Shown here: positions 34,092 through 43,513 of the stretch, in pieces
Numbering within the stretch: position 1 is the first letter of the stretch
How the letters are laid out: each line of letters begins with the position of its first letter
Assembly (NCBI GenBank): GCA_025210475.1
Contig: JAOARW010000065.1
Coordinates: 86,888 to 150,887 of the forward strand
Length of the DNA stretch: 64,000 nt
Direction: 5' to 3'
From: Carboxylicivirga sp.
GTDB lineage: Bacteria; Bacteroidota; Bacteroidia; Bacteroidales; Marinilabiliaceae
Position numbers and translations under genes: made by a program
The notes under the pieces: model-generated
What the model was told of the DNA's origin: nothing
Databases searched by the model: none
The model's input: the letters and a program-made list of their open reading frames with translations, nothing else

Positions 34092-36869
34092 ATGGCAGAA
34101 GAAAAGAAGGATTTGTATTTGCTGGATGCTTATGCATTAATTTTCAGGGCCTATTATGCCTTTATTCGCAACCCACGCATTAACTCAAAAGGATTTAATA
34201 CATCCGCTGTTTTCGGATTTACCAACTCATTATTGGAGATACTTACCAAAGAAAATCCTTCGCACATTGCTGTGGTTTTCGATCCTTCAGGGCCTACTTT
34301 TCGTCATGAGGAATATCCTGAATATAAAGCGAATCGTGATGCCACACCTGAGGACATCAAGCTTTCGGTGCCTTATATCAAGCAGTTTATCGAGGCAATG
34401 AATATTCCGGTAATTGTAAAAGATGGTTTTGAGGCCGATGACGTGATTGGTACACTGTCGGCAAAGGCTTCTGAGGCAGGTTTCAATACCTACATGGTGA
34501 CACCGGATAAGGATTATGCCCAGCTGGTAAAAGATAATGTGTTTATGTACAAACCGCGCAGTAAAGGCGGTGGAATTGATGTGTGGGGCGTTGATGATAT
34601 AAAGGAAAAATTCTCGGTTGAGCATCCATTGCAGGTGATTGATATTCTTGCTTTGTGGGGCGATGCTGCCGATAACATTCCTGGCTGTCCCGGAGTGGGC
34701 GAAAAGCGGGCTAAAGATCTGATTAAAGCCTACGGAAGCATCAACGGCATTTATGAGCATGTTGAAGAATTGAAAGGCAAGCAAAAGGAGAACATGATCA
34801 ACTTCCGCGAGCAGGTAGAGTTGTCCTATCGTTTGGCAACCATTCGTTTGGATGTGCCAGTTGATTTGGATGCCAATGCCCTGAAAAAGGAAAAGCCCAA
34901 TATGGATGCCATCAATAAGCTTTTTGATGAGTTGGAGTTTAAGAATCTGGCTTCACGAATTAATCAATTATATGGTACTTCTCCGGTTCAGGGCGATTTG
35001 TTTGGTATGGCTGCAGCACCACAGGAAACACCTGTGGAGGAAAGCTATTCATCGCGTCAGACCTTGAAAGATGTTGTTCACCATTATTACCTGGTTGATA
35101 ATGAACAAAAGCTGGCTTCTTTAAGGGCTGAATTAAGTACAATAAAGCAATTTTGTTTCGATACCGAAACCACATCGGTTAATGCCATGGAAGCTGATTT
35201 GGTGGGTATGTCCTTTGCCTGGAAGGCCAATGAAGCCTACTATGTGCCAGTGATGATTGATGGTGTTGTGAATACCGAACTTGTTCAATCCTTCAAGGCT
35301 GTATTTGAAGATGATAAAAGCATTAAGATTGCTCAAAACCTGAAGTACGACATGTTGGTGTTGAAGAATTATGGCATCGATGTTAAAGGGCCTTATTTCG
35401 ATACCATGGTCGCGCATCACCTTTTGTATCCGGGACTAAAAAATGGCATGGATTTTATGGCCGAAACTTACCTGAATTATACGCCAATTTCCTATGAGTC
35501 GGTTGTTGGTCCAAAGGGTAAGAAGCAAAAGAACATGCGTGATATAGCACCTGAAAATGTGTTGGATTATGCAGCTGAAGATGCCGATATTACTTTACAA
35601 TTGGCTGAAAAGTTCCAGGAAGAAGTAAAAGGCAATGCCATTGAGAAGTTGTTGTTTGACATAGAAATGCCTTTGATTGAGGTATTGGCCAACATGGAAT
35701 TTGAAGGTGTTAAACTGGATGACGCCGCTTTAAAAGAGTTTGCCGAAAAGCTACGTGAGCAGATTATCGCCTTGGAGAAGACAATTGAAGACCTGGCTGG
35801 TATGCCGTTTAATATTGCCAGTCCAAAGCAGGTAGGTGAGGTCTTGTTTGAGCATCTGAAAATTGATGATAAGGCAAAGAAAACAAAGAGTGGTCAGTAT
35901 AGTACCAATGAAGAGACATTGCAAAAACTAAAGGAGCATCATGAGATTATTCCGGCCATACTCGAATATCGTGGTTTGGTGAAATTACTGAATACCTACG
36001 TTGAAGCATTGCCAAAGCTGATTAATGAAAAAACCGGCAAGATTCACACCAGCTACAGTCAGGCAACGGTGGTAACGGGACGTTTAAGCTCCAATAATCC
36101 AAACCTTCAGAATATTCCTATACGCGATGAGAACGGGAAGGAGATTCGTAAGGCCTTTACGGCATCGGATGATGAACATGTATTCCTGTCGGCGGATTAC
36201 TCGCAGGTTGAATTGCGTTTGATGGCTCACTTCAGTAAAGATCAGCATTTGATTGAAGCCTTTAATCGGGGAGAAGACATTCATGCGGCAACGGCGGCTA
36301 AGATTTTTAAAGTGCCCCTGGAAGAAGTGGACAGCGATATGCGACGCAAGGCTAAAACAGCCAACTTTGGGATTATCTACGGCATTTCGGCCTTTGGTTT
36401 GGCAGAACGTTTAACGATTCCACGCAAAGAAGCCAAAGCCATTATTGACGGCTATTTTGAGAGTTTCCCAGGTGTGAAGGCATTTATGGATGGCAGTATT
36501 GCCCAGGCGCGCGAAAAGAATTATGTGGAAACCTTGTTTGGCCGTAAGCGCAATTTGAGCGACATCAATTCGAGAAATGGTGTTGTTCGCGGCATGGCCG
36601 AACGTAATGCTATCAATGCCCCAATTCAGGGCACTGCTGCTGATGTTATTAAGCAGGCTATGGTGAATATTCAAAAACGCTTTGCGAGCGAAAATATCGC
36701 CTCTAAAATGATTCTGCAGGTGCACGATGAATTGAACTTCGATGTGCTAAAATCAGAGGAGGAAAAGGTCAAAACAATCGTTAAGGAAGAAATGGAAAAT
36801 GCCATTCAACTTTCTGTTCCGTTTGAAGTAGATATGGGACAGGGAGTGAATTGGTTAGAGGCACATTGA
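34092..36869 (+). CDS. polA: DNA polymerase I
   Basis: A 925-residue three-domain polymerase. The 5' nuclease has FDPSGPTFRHEEYPEYKANRD and GFEADDVIGT. The 3'-5' exonuclease shows FCFDTETTSVNAMEADLVG with the catalytic Asp and Glu, so proofreading appears intact. The polymerase has DYSQVELRLMAHFS, RRKAKTANFGIIYG and QVHDELNFDV. It fills gaps in repair and replaces RNA primers. Flanked by terminators on both sides, it is monocistronic. Confidence 0.97.
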   Translation: MAEEKKDLYLLDAYALIFRAYYAFIRNPRINSKGFNTSAVFGFTNSLLEILTKENPSHIAVVFDPSGPTFRHEEYPEYKANRDATPEDIKLSVPYIKQFIEAMNIPVIVKDGFEADDVIGTLSAKASEAGFNTYMVTPDKDYAQLVKDNVFMYKPRSKGGGIDVWGVDDIKEKFSVEHPLQVIDILALWGDAADNIPGCPGVGEKRAKDLIKAYGSINGIYEHVEELKGKQKENMINFREQVELSYRLATIRLDVPVDLDANALKKEKPNMDAINKLFDELEFKNLASRINQLYGTSPVQGDLFGMAAAPQETPVEESYSSRQTLKDVVHHYYLVDNEQKLASLRAELSTIKQFCFDTETTSVNAMEADLVGMSFAWKANEAYYVPVMIDGVVNTELVQSFKAVFEDDKSIKIAQNLKYDMLVLKNYGIDVKGPYFDTMVAHHLLYPGLKNGMDFMAETYLNYTPISYESVVGPKGKKQKNMRDIAPENVLDYAAEDADITLQLAEKFQEEVKGNAIEKLLFDIEMPLIEVLANMEFEGVKLDDAALKEFAEKLREQIIALEKTIEDLAGMPFNIASPKQVGEVLFEHLKIDDKAKKTKSGQYSTNEETLQKLKEHHEIIPAILEYRGLVKLLNTYVEALPKLINEKTGKIHTSYSQATVVTGRLSSNNPNLQNIPIRDENGKEIRKAFTASDDEHVFLSADYSQVELRLMAHFSKDQHLIEAFNRGEDIHAATAAKIFKVPLEEVDSDMRRKAKTANFGIIYGISAFGLAERLTIPRKEAKAIIDGYFESFPGVKAFMDGSIAQAREKNYVETLFGRKRNLSDINSRNGVVRGMAERNAINAPIQGTAADVIKQAMVNIQKRFASENIASKMILQVHDELNFDVLKSEEEKVKTIVKEEMENAIQLSVPFEVDMGQGVNWLEAH

Positions 36870-36890
36870 TTATAACCAAATAAATAAACT

Positions 36891-36923
36891 AAATGCCCTG
36901 TCTGTTGGATGGGGCATTTTTTG
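36891..36923 (+). terminator. Terminator after polA
   Basis: The stem AAATGCCC (36891-36898) with GGGCATTT (36912-36919) has a 13-base loop and is followed by T residues, 21 bases past the stop. Confidence 0.8.
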
Positions 36924-36995
36924 TTGAATACACTTGTGGGTGAAACAAATGAATGGCCGTAGCGTAAAGAAGTGAATTCTACTAAATTTAAATCA

Positions 36996-37580
36996 ATGAA
37001 CCAAAACCCTTATTGCTCTAATTGCAAGCATTTTGTTGTGAAAGATTACCAATACCAACATTGTGCTCTCACTAATTTACAAGTCGATTTTAAGGATTCG
37101 TGTGAATTGTTTGAGCTACCCGATGTAATTGAGGAACCCAAATCGGAATCAAAAGGTACAGTTAAAAAAGTTGCTTCGCTTGCCTTGGTGCTCTACATTA
37201 TTTTTAAAGTGATTAAAATAAGTGGTGCACTGGATTCCAAACCATCCACAACCTTAATCGATTATGAGGCATTTAAGCGTGATATGTACTTTGCCAAAGA
37301 AAATGTACAAAAGCGGGTTGGAAGGAATAACAAAGAAATAGTTAGAACCTATGTTACTCAAAACAAGGATTTTTCTAAAGCTCATTTTAAGCACGAAATG
37401 GAAGTGTGCTACCACCATTTAAATGACTCACTGATGAAGTACGATACCTTGATGGTTAGGCATGAATTGTATTATACACCAAACCTAAATGACTCGGTTC
37501 AACAACTTCTTTTTGGTATTGAAGGTACGGTTATTAATTACCAGCATTTTTCTCATTTTAAAATCAAGGAATCTAATTAA
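36996..37580 (+). CDS. Hypothetical protein with Cys-rich N-terminus and one transmembrane helix
   Basis: ATG 36996 gives 194 residues; an in-frame GTG at 36972 would add eight. The N-terminus has CSNCKHF, then HCALT and SCELFEL, a possible zinc-ribbon-like set. A hydrophobic helix (about 55-75) separates it from a soluble domain with many charged residues. No family is recognised. It is nine bases upstream of another unknown membrane gene and is probably cotranscribed with it. Confidence 0.65.
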   Translation: MNQNPYCSNCKHFVVKDYQYQHCALTNLQVDFKDSCELFELPDVIEEPKSESKGTVKKVASLALVLYIIFKVIKISGALDSKPSTTLIDYEAFKRDMYFAKENVQKRVGRNNKEIVRTYVTQNKDFSKAHFKHEMEVCYHHLNDSLMKYDTLMVRHELYYTPNLNDSVQQLLFGIEGTVINYQHFSHFKIKESN

Positions 37581-37589
37581 GAAATATCG

Positions 37590-38111
37590 ATGTCAGCAAA
37601 ATTTAACTTGATTCGGGGATTAGTTCTACTGTTTATCGCCTTTTTGATTAAAACTCATTCCATTGATGGATTAACAATTAGCTTTGTTTTAATAGCCGAT
37701 GCGGTATTAACCGGTTTGATAATAATGGGCATAAACAGGGATCGGGTCGATGCCTATGCAGAAATTTTCCTGGCGATTATTTCCATTATTGTGGTTTTTG
37801 TGGTGTTGTTTGAAACGACTGACAAGGTGATTTGGTACCGCAATTTTATGATGCATAAATTCTGGACAGGCATACAATTGGCTTGTATATCTCTATCAGC
37901 TTATAACTGCTGGAATTTAAACCGAAAAAGGTGGTACTGGCCTGTTTTAATTGTTATGGGTACTGCAGCAATCACCATTTATACCACCGTAAACCATATG
38001 CTTAGCTTTTCGAATGTACACATTTATTCACCAATGCTGATGATAGGCGGAATATACCTATTGCTTGCTTTAGTCAGCCGATTTAGTCGAATTAAAATAG
38101 AAGTCGTATAG
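37590..38111 (+). CDS. Hypothetical integral membrane protein
   Basis: A 173-residue protein with about five to six hydrophobic helices and short polar loops. No motif is recognised. It follows the Cys-rich membrane-anchored protein after nine bases. The 258 bases after it hold no gene; they carry a promoter-like element for the AraC-type regulator. Confidence 0.65.
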   Translation: MSAKFNLIRGLVLLFIAFLIKTHSIDGLTISFVLIADAVLTGLIIMGINRDRVDAYAEIFLAIISIIVVFVVLFETTDKVIWYRNFMMHKFWTGIQLACISLSAYNCWNLNRKRWYWPVLIVMGTAAITIYTTVNHMLSFSNVHIYSPMLMIGGIYLLLALVSRFSRIKIEVV

Positions 38112-38337
38112 ATCGAAATACTTGTGTATTATCTAATTGTTTATTGAGGGTAAGAGCCTAAAAATTAAATGAAGCTTATAAAAACAGCATAGTCATCAAA
38201 GTAGAGCAAACTATTAGCTATACAATTAGTTAGGGGTTGCTGTCTAAATCCGAACTAATGTTAGTACTGTCTGCTTTCGTTTAAAGGATCAGAGTGGCTA
38301 TTTAGATTGTATTGTACTATCTAAAAAATCCCGATAT

Positions 38338-38345
38338 TAGCTTTG
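38338..38345 (+). promoter_or_regulatory. Candidate -7 box (TAGCTTTG) of the AraC-type gene
   Basis: TAGCTTTG matches TAnnTTTG and lies 24 bases before ATG 38370. TTG at 38312-38314 is slightly too far for an ideal -33. The position supports the ATG over an upstream TTG as the start. Confidence 0.35.
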
Positions 38346-38369
38346 TACTTGGAAACTAATACATTGTTC

Positions 38370-39542
38370 ATGAACGAATCGATCAATATAGGTGTCTTTG
38401 ATTTCATCATCTTTCTCGGCGTTGGGCAAGGAATCTTCCTGTCGTTCATTTTACTTAAAAAAGGAAGAAGTGATAATAGAGTTAATGTCATTCAGGGCCT
38501 GTTGTACTTATTTTTGGCCCTCACTATCTTCGAAGAGCTTTTAAATAACACCGGGTACATAGTTCAGTTACTTCCCATATCTGATTTTTCCGAGCCCTTG
38601 AATTTTACCTTTGGCCCACTCTTTTTTATGTATTGTCATGAGGTGATTTATCGCGATTGTAAACGCAGAAACTGGTGGCATTTATTGCCGGCTGTATTTT
38701 GGTTGCTTTATATGTTTTTTTACTTTACCCAGCCCGATGCCGCAAAATATAACTCTTATCTGGAAACGAAACATCCTGACTGGAAATATTTGAATGTGAT
38801 ACGACCATATACGGATGATCCTTTAGGCATCAGAAACTATGTGAATGAACTAACCTTAATTCATTTTATAGTCTATATAAGCTTATCAATTATCTTGTTG
38901 GTTAGGAAATTAAAAGAGGTTAGGCAATCTTTATTAAATGTTCAAAATGAAGCATTGGCGATGTTGCGCAATACATTAATGCATTTTCTGGTTATAGTGG
39001 GTATTTTTATGGCAACGAAGTTTTATTTTGGAATGGATAGCGATGTAGGGAGTTATTTTATTGCAAGCTATATTTCGTTGATGTTTTTTATTACCAGTTA
39101 TCTGGTGATGAATAAATCCAGTTATTTTTCAGCACCGCAATTATTGCCTGAACTTCCAGGCATGAAGTATCGACGGTCTTCGCTGGAATCAGCTGATAAG
39201 CATCGGATTTTAGAGAAGATTAAGAAGCAATTGGAAGAAGATAAATATTTCAAAAATAACCTGATTTCATTAGCAGGATTGGCGAGTGTTATTCATGAAA
39301 ACAAGCATCATGTGTCGCAAGTTATTAACGAAATGTATGAAAAGAATTTTTTTGAATTGATGGCTTATTATCGTGTTCAGGAAGCATCGGAAATATTGCG
39401 CAGTGAAAAAGGGAAGAATATAACGATTGAAGAATTAGCAGAGTTGGTTGGTTATAATTCAAAATCCTCTTTTAATACGGCGTTTAAGCGTTATGTAGGT
39501 CATACACCCTCTGATTTTAGAAAATTAATCGCAGATCGTTAA
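38370..39542 (+). CDS. AraC-family regulator with N-terminal multi-helix membrane domain
   Basis: A 390-residue protein from ATG 38370. Seven hydrophobic helices fill about residues 8-245; a cytoplasmic AraC-type DNA-binding domain follows (LASVIHENKHHVSQVINEMY, then ITIEELAELVGYNSKSSFNTAFKRYVGHTPSDFRK). Membrane-bound AraC proteins of this build are widespread in Bacteroidota; ligands are mostly unknown. The next gene, an acyltransferase, is a candidate target by position only. Confidence 0.88.
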   Translation: MNESINIGVFDFIIFLGVGQGIFLSFILLKKGRSDNRVNVIQGLLYLFLALTIFEELLNNTGYIVQLLPISDFSEPLNFTFGPLFFMYCHEVIYRDCKRRNWWHLLPAVFWLLYMFFYFTQPDAAKYNSYLETKHPDWKYLNVIRPYTDDPLGIRNYVNELTLIHFIVYISLSIILLVRKLKEVRQSLLNVQNEALAMLRNTLMHFLVIVGIFMATKFYFGMDSDVGSYFIASYISLMFFITSYLVMNKSSYFSAPQLLPELPGMKYRRSSLESADKHRILEKIKKQLEEDKYFKNNLISLAGLASVIHENKHHVSQVINEMYEKNFFELMAYYRVQEASEILRSEKGKNITIEELAELVGYNSKSSFNTAFKRYVGHTPSDFRKLIADR

Positions 39543-39560
39543 TGTGCACTTAGATAAGGA

Positions 39561-39600
39561 GGTACGAATGTGATGGTGTTCGTGCCGATCATCTCGTACG
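39561..39600 (+). other. GC-rich segment with two alternative hairpins
   Basis: GGTACGAA (39561-39568) can pair with TTCGTGCC (39579-39586) or, through its GTACGA core, with TCGTAC (39594-39599). The block 39560-39620 is more GC-rich than its surroundings. No T-run follows. It lies between the AraC-type gene and the acyltransferase gene. Confidence 0.3.
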
Positions 39601-39642
39601 TCGGGTCGAACGGCTCAGTCGTTAGTTATTTGACTTCTGTTT

Positions 39643-39650
39643 TAGATTTG
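39643..39650 (+). promoter_or_regulatory. Candidate -7 box (TAGATTTG) of the acyltransferase gene
   Basis: TAGATTTG matches TAnnTTTG, 25 bases before ATG 39676. There is no clear -33 element. Confidence 0.3.
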
Positions 39651-39675
39651 TTTCATCAACTTAAAACGAATCAAA

Positions 39676-40887
39676 ATGGAAACGCAAAACATCAACTCCA
39701 GGCAACGTCTTTATTACATCGATTGGCTACGAATCATCCTCATATTAACTGTCTTTCTTTTTCATGTTGGTATGGTCTTTAACTCTTGGGATTGGCACAT
39801 CAAAAACGATCAGACTTTTCCCGATAGAAGTGCCTTATGGTACATTATGGTGTATCTGGGACAGTGGCGCATGCCTTTGCTGATATTGGTTTCGGGAGCA
39901 GGTACCTACCTGGCCTTAGGTAAGCGAACTGGTCTACAATATTTATTGGAGCGCTGCAAACGTTTATTAATACCACTTGTAGCTGGCATATTTATCCTGG
40001 TACCCATACAGGTTTATCTCGAACGCGCAGATCAATTCTCTTCGCTTTGGGATTATTATCCTCATATGTTTGAAGGTGTTTATCCTGTTGGGAATTTTAG
40101 CTGGCACCACTTGTGGTTTATTGCTTATCTGTTTTTTATTGCTTTAATTATTTCTTCCTTTCATAGTGTGTTGATAAGTAGGCGATTTAGTAATTTTATT
40201 AAACGTTTAACTCCAATGATATGCCAAAAACTGGGACTTAATTATTTAGTCGTTCCCATTATCCTTTCGCAATTGTTCCTGAGACCTTATTTTCCGGATA
40301 ATACGCATGATTTTATTAACGATTGGGCGGCCATCGCTTATTATTTCTTATACTTTCTGTTGGGATATATAATTGTTTCGAAAAAACAAATAATGGAAAG
40401 TATTCAGAAGAACCGACGTTATTATCTGCTTCAGTCAGTCATTGCAACTCTTTTCATGTTTACCATTCCCTCGTTGATTGAATCGGATGCAATAGCTACT
40501 TTGGTATGGCGAATATCCAGTTATTTGATGGCATGGGCCTGCGGTCTCTCGGCACTTGGGTATGCACGTAAGTATTTAAATTTTGATTCAAAATACCGTA
40601 AAATAGCCAATGAGGCGATATATCCTTTTTACCTTATTCATCAGCCCATAATTGTGCTTATGGCTTTTTATGTTGTGGGATTGAATATATCCTTGATCTG
40701 GAAAGTGATACTTATTACCACATCATCATTTACTCTAACAGTTTTGATTTACCTTTATGTAGTGCGGCCATTTGATTTTATGAGAATTTTATTTGGTATG
40801 AAGCCAATCATTAAAGCCAATGTTCAAATAAAAGAATCAAATGAAGAGCAATTAAAAGTCTGTACAGATAGAGTATCAGCCTCTTAG
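39676..40887 (+). CDS. Acyltransferase family 3 membrane protein
   Basis: A 403-residue protein with about ten to eleven hydrophobic helices. YYIDWLRIILILTVFLFHVGMVF near the N-terminus is the acyltransferase-3 signature with the catalytic His, and IYPFYLIHQPIIV appears near the C-terminus. Such enzymes acylate sugars of surface glycans or periplasmic glucans (OpgC is one relative). The acceptor is unknown. Confidence 0.87.
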   Translation: METQNINSRQRLYYIDWLRIILILTVFLFHVGMVFNSWDWHIKNDQTFPDRSALWYIMVYLGQWRMPLLILVSGAGTYLALGKRTGLQYLLERCKRLLIPLVAGIFILVPIQVYLERADQFSSLWDYYPHMFEGVYPVGNFSWHHLWFIAYLFFIALIISSFHSVLISRRFSNFIKRLTPMICQKLGLNYLVVPIILSQLFLRPYFPDNTHDFINDWAAIAYYFLYFLLGYIIVSKKQIMESIQKNRRYYLLQSVIATLFMFTIPSLIESDAIATLVWRISSYLMAWACGLSALGYARKYLNFDSKYRKIANEAIYPFYLIHQPIIVLMAFYVVGLNISLIWKVILITTSSFTLTVLIYLYVVRPFDFMRILFGMKPIIKANVQIKESNEEQLKVCTDRVSAS

Positions 40888-40910
40888 TTAGCAGGGAACT
40901 AGACGATTCG

Positions 40911-41060
40911 TTATTTCGAAAGAAGCTTAACCAGCCATAGAATCAGGTACAAACCAATGCCCACACCAAATAGTAATACAGACACCACAAATGCAATTCG
41001 AATAAATGAAACACTCCATCCTAATTTATCACTCAACCATTCAGATACTCCTAAAATCAT
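40911..41060 (-). CDS. PspC-domain mini protein, 49 residues
   Basis: The frame from ATG (complement of 41058-41060) to TAA (40913-40911) encodes a short version of the PspC domain: GVSEWLSDKLGWSVSFIRIAF followed by one hydrophobic helix ending GIGLYLILWLV. PspC proteins sit in the inner membrane and take part in the phage-shock envelope-stress response in some bacteria. The C-terminal part of larger relatives is absent. It is convergent with the acyltransferase gene. Confidence 0.72.
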   Translation of the reverse strand: MILGVSEWLSDKLGWSVSFIRIAFVVSVLLFGVGIGLYLILWLVKLLSK

Positions 41061-41200
41061 AACATTCTCATTTTTAGTTTAATTTTCTATCAAAAATAAG
41101 GAAATAATGCAAGAGCTAATTAATTTTTACCGATATTAGTTTTCAGGTGTAAATTACTTGCACTATGTAGCAAATATTGTTTTTATTGGTGATCTGATAC

Positions 41201-41779
41201 ATGAAGAAAGTACTCATTATTAACGGGCATCCTGATCGGGAAAGTTTGTGTTCAGAATTGGCAAAGCGTTATCAACTTGGTGGGCAATCTGCTGGTGCTA
41301 CTTGCCAATTGATCCATTTAATTGATTTGGAATTTTCTGCGATCCTGCAACACGGTTATCGCCAAAAAATGGAATTGGAACCCGACCTTGTTAAAATGCA
41401 GGCGGCCATTCAAGAAGCTGATCACCTGGTTTTTGTTTATCCGACGTGGTGGGGAACGCAACCCGCTTTACTGAAGGGCTTTATTGAGCGCGTGTTTTTA
41501 CCTGATTTTGCTTTTAGTTACCGAAAACGCTCCATGCTTTGGGATAAGCTATTAACCGGAAAAAGCGCCCGACTAATTGTGACCATGGATACACCTCAAT
41601 GGTTCTATAGAATGGTATATAAACAACCGGGACACAATGCCATGCGAAAGGGCGTTTTGCAATTTTGTGGCATAGATCCTGTTAAGATCAGTAGCTTTTC
41701 ACCTGTTAAAACGTCTACCGGGGAGATAAGGAAGAAGTGGTTGAATAAGGTTGAGAAGCTTGGTAATCGACTTATTTGA
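41201..41779 (+). CDS. NAD(P)H-dependent oxidoreductase, flavodoxin-like fold
   Basis: A 192-residue flavoprotein of the NQO1/Kef-accessory type. MKKVLIINGHPDRESLC binds the FMN or FAD phosphate, and YPTWWGTQPALLKGFIERVFLPDFAF is the isoalloxazine-site segment. It probably reduces quinones with two electrons. It shows no obvious operon partner. Confidence 0.88.
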   Translation: MKKVLIINGHPDRESLCSELAKRYQLGGQSAGATCQLIHLIDLEFSAILQHGYRQKMELEPDLVKMQAAIQEADHLVFVYPTWWGTQPALLKGFIERVFLPDFAFSYRKRSMLWDKLLTGKSARLIVTMDTPQWFYRMVYKQPGHNAMRKGVLQFCGIDPVKISSFSPVKTSTGEIRKKWLNKVEKLGNRLI

Positions 41780-41816
41780 AACTTATTATTATTTTAGGGT
41801 GGAAAATTAAATCATC

Positions 41817-43511
41817 TTGAAAATAGCCTGTCAATTAGTTTTATTCCTGTTACTTGTATTTTTGCATACGAGGGAAGTTCGTAGTCAAAATGATGCAGTT
41901 GTTAATCTGTCCAATGACGAACAAGAATGGCTTAATCAGCATAATGGATCGATTATGCTCGCACCAGATCCTAAGTTTGCTCCATATGAATTTTTCACAG
42001 AAGAAGGTCAATATCATGGAATTGGGGCTGATTATATTAGGTTGTTAGAATCTAAAACTGGCGTAAGGTTTAATATAATTCGAAAAAACAATTGGGAAAG
42101 TATTGTTAGCGCTGCGTCAAAGAAAGAGGTTGATGTATTTGGCATTGCAGCTGAGACTACCAAACGGAAAGAATATATGAGTTTTACAACTCCTTATTTG
42201 AGTACCAGCGCTGTAATTATAACCCGGGTAAACGTAAACAAGCAATTAGAGTTAAGCGATTTAAAAGGTATGCGGGTATGTATTGTAAAGGATTATGTTT
42301 GGGATGATTTAATTTCTCAGGAATATCCTGATCTGGATATTGATTATGTACCTGACCCACTCGTTGGAATGAGAAAAGTTTCTTTTGGGGTTTGTGATGC
42401 TATGATTTTAGGGATGGCTTCTGCTTCGTATTATATAGAGGAAGAGAATTTTACAAATTTGAAAGTTGTCGGGGAGACAGGTTATTCTGTTGATTTTGCC
42501 ATTGGGGTAAGGAAGGATTGGCCTGAACTTTTATCAATTTTAAATAAAGGAATTGATAAGATAAGCATTGAGGAACATGAAGCTATTCATAACCGATGGT
42601 TTCACCACCAAAATAATCAGGCTTTTATAAGTAAGCGACTACGCCTAGTTTTATATATTACATTGGGAGTTATTTTATTTGTAATTATTAGTCTTTTTAT
42701 CTTTAATAAACGGCTTAATAAGTTAGTTAAAGAGAGAACTCAAGAGTTGAATAATGAACATTATAAACTAATTCAATTAAATGAAGAATTGATAATTGCA
42801 CGTGATAAAGCCACAGAAAGCGAACGGTTAACAAAAGCCTTTCTTACCAATATTAGTCATGAAGTAAGAACACCGATGAATAGCATCATTGGATTTGCTC
42901 AATTGCTTGAATTGGATGAAGCACCAAAGGAAGATCGTATTCGTTATGCTTCATTAATGATAAAGGGTGGACAACAATTGTTATCGATTCTCGACAGTAT
43001 CATTCATCTGGCAAAAATGGAATCGGGAGTGGTTAAACCGGTGGATGATGAGATTGATATTTATTTGCTGATGCGCGAAACGTATGAATTAATGTTGCCA
43101 ATGGCCGATGTTGCCGGTTTGCAATTAAAGTTAAGGATTGATGATGATTCCTCGTCGAAGATGATTAAAATGGATCGATTGTTACTTCAGCAAGTGCTAA
43201 ATAACCTGGTTAGTAATGCTATCAAATATACACCCGATGGGGAAGTAATATTAACTGCTTCTTGCCAAACGAATGATTTAAAATTCTCTGTAACTGATAC
43301 CGGTGTGGGCATTGATGACGTTGATAAAGAGTCAATATTTAAGCCTTTCCGTCAAGTAAAACACCGAACGCAAATTGCCAGTGGAGCCGGATTGGGTTTA
43401 GCCACTGCCAAACGCATTGTCGAAGTGTTACAAGGACGCATTTGGCACGAAGCCAATAACCCAAAGGGTTCAGTGTTTCACGTGGAAATTCCAATCAATG
43501 CCATCGACTGA
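41817..43511 (+). CDS. Sensor histidine kinase with periplasmic SBP_bac_3 sensor domain
   Basis: A 564-residue membrane kinase starting at TTG 41817 (signal peptide 1-23). Residues 30-265 form a type-3 solute-binding (amino-acid-binding-protein-like) domain (LAPDPKFAPYEF). A transmembrane helix (about 275-297) leads to a coiled linker, the HisKA domain with His348 in ISHEVRTP, and a HATPase domain (NNLVSNAIKYTP, DTGVGI, GAGLGLATAKRI). No receiver is fused and no regulator is adjacent, so it is an orphan. It probably senses a small polar solute. Confidence 0.9.
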   Translation: MKIACQLVLFLLLVFLHTREVRSQNDAVVNLSNDEQEWLNQHNGSIMLAPDPKFAPYEFFTEEGQYHGIGADYIRLLESKTGVRFNIIRKNNWESIVSAASKKEVDVFGIAAETTKRKEYMSFTTPYLSTSAVIITRVNVNKQLELSDLKGMRVCIVKDYVWDDLISQEYPDLDIDYVPDPLVGMRKVSFGVCDAMILGMASASYYIEEENFTNLKVVGETGYSVDFAIGVRKDWPELLSILNKGIDKISIEEHEAIHNRWFHHQNNQAFISKRLRLVLYITLGVILFVIISLFIFNKRLNKLVKERTQELNNEHYKLIQLNEELIIARDKATESERLTKAFLTNISHEVRTPMNSIIGFAQLLELDEAPKEDRIRYASLMIKGGQQLLSILDSIIHLAKMESGVVKPVDDEIDIYLLMRETYELMLPMADVAGLQLKLRIDDDSSSKMIKMDRLLLQQVLNNLVSNAIKYTPDGEVILTASCQTNDLKFSVTDTGVGIDDVDKESIFKPFRQVKHRTQIASGAGLGLATAKRIVEVLQGRIWHEANNPKGSVFHVEIPINAID

Positions 43512-43513
43512 CT

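Noticed and set aside
39570..39782. Frame of 70 codons overlapping the acyltransferase start
   Set aside because: It is an out-of-frame shadow with no membrane or motif logic and covers the likely promoter.
43474..43489. Fourth parS-like site TGTTTCACGTGGAAAT in the histidine kinase gene
   Set aside because: Three mismatches to consensus, and the bases encode the usual kinase ending FHVEIP, so chance plus coding constraint is sufficient.
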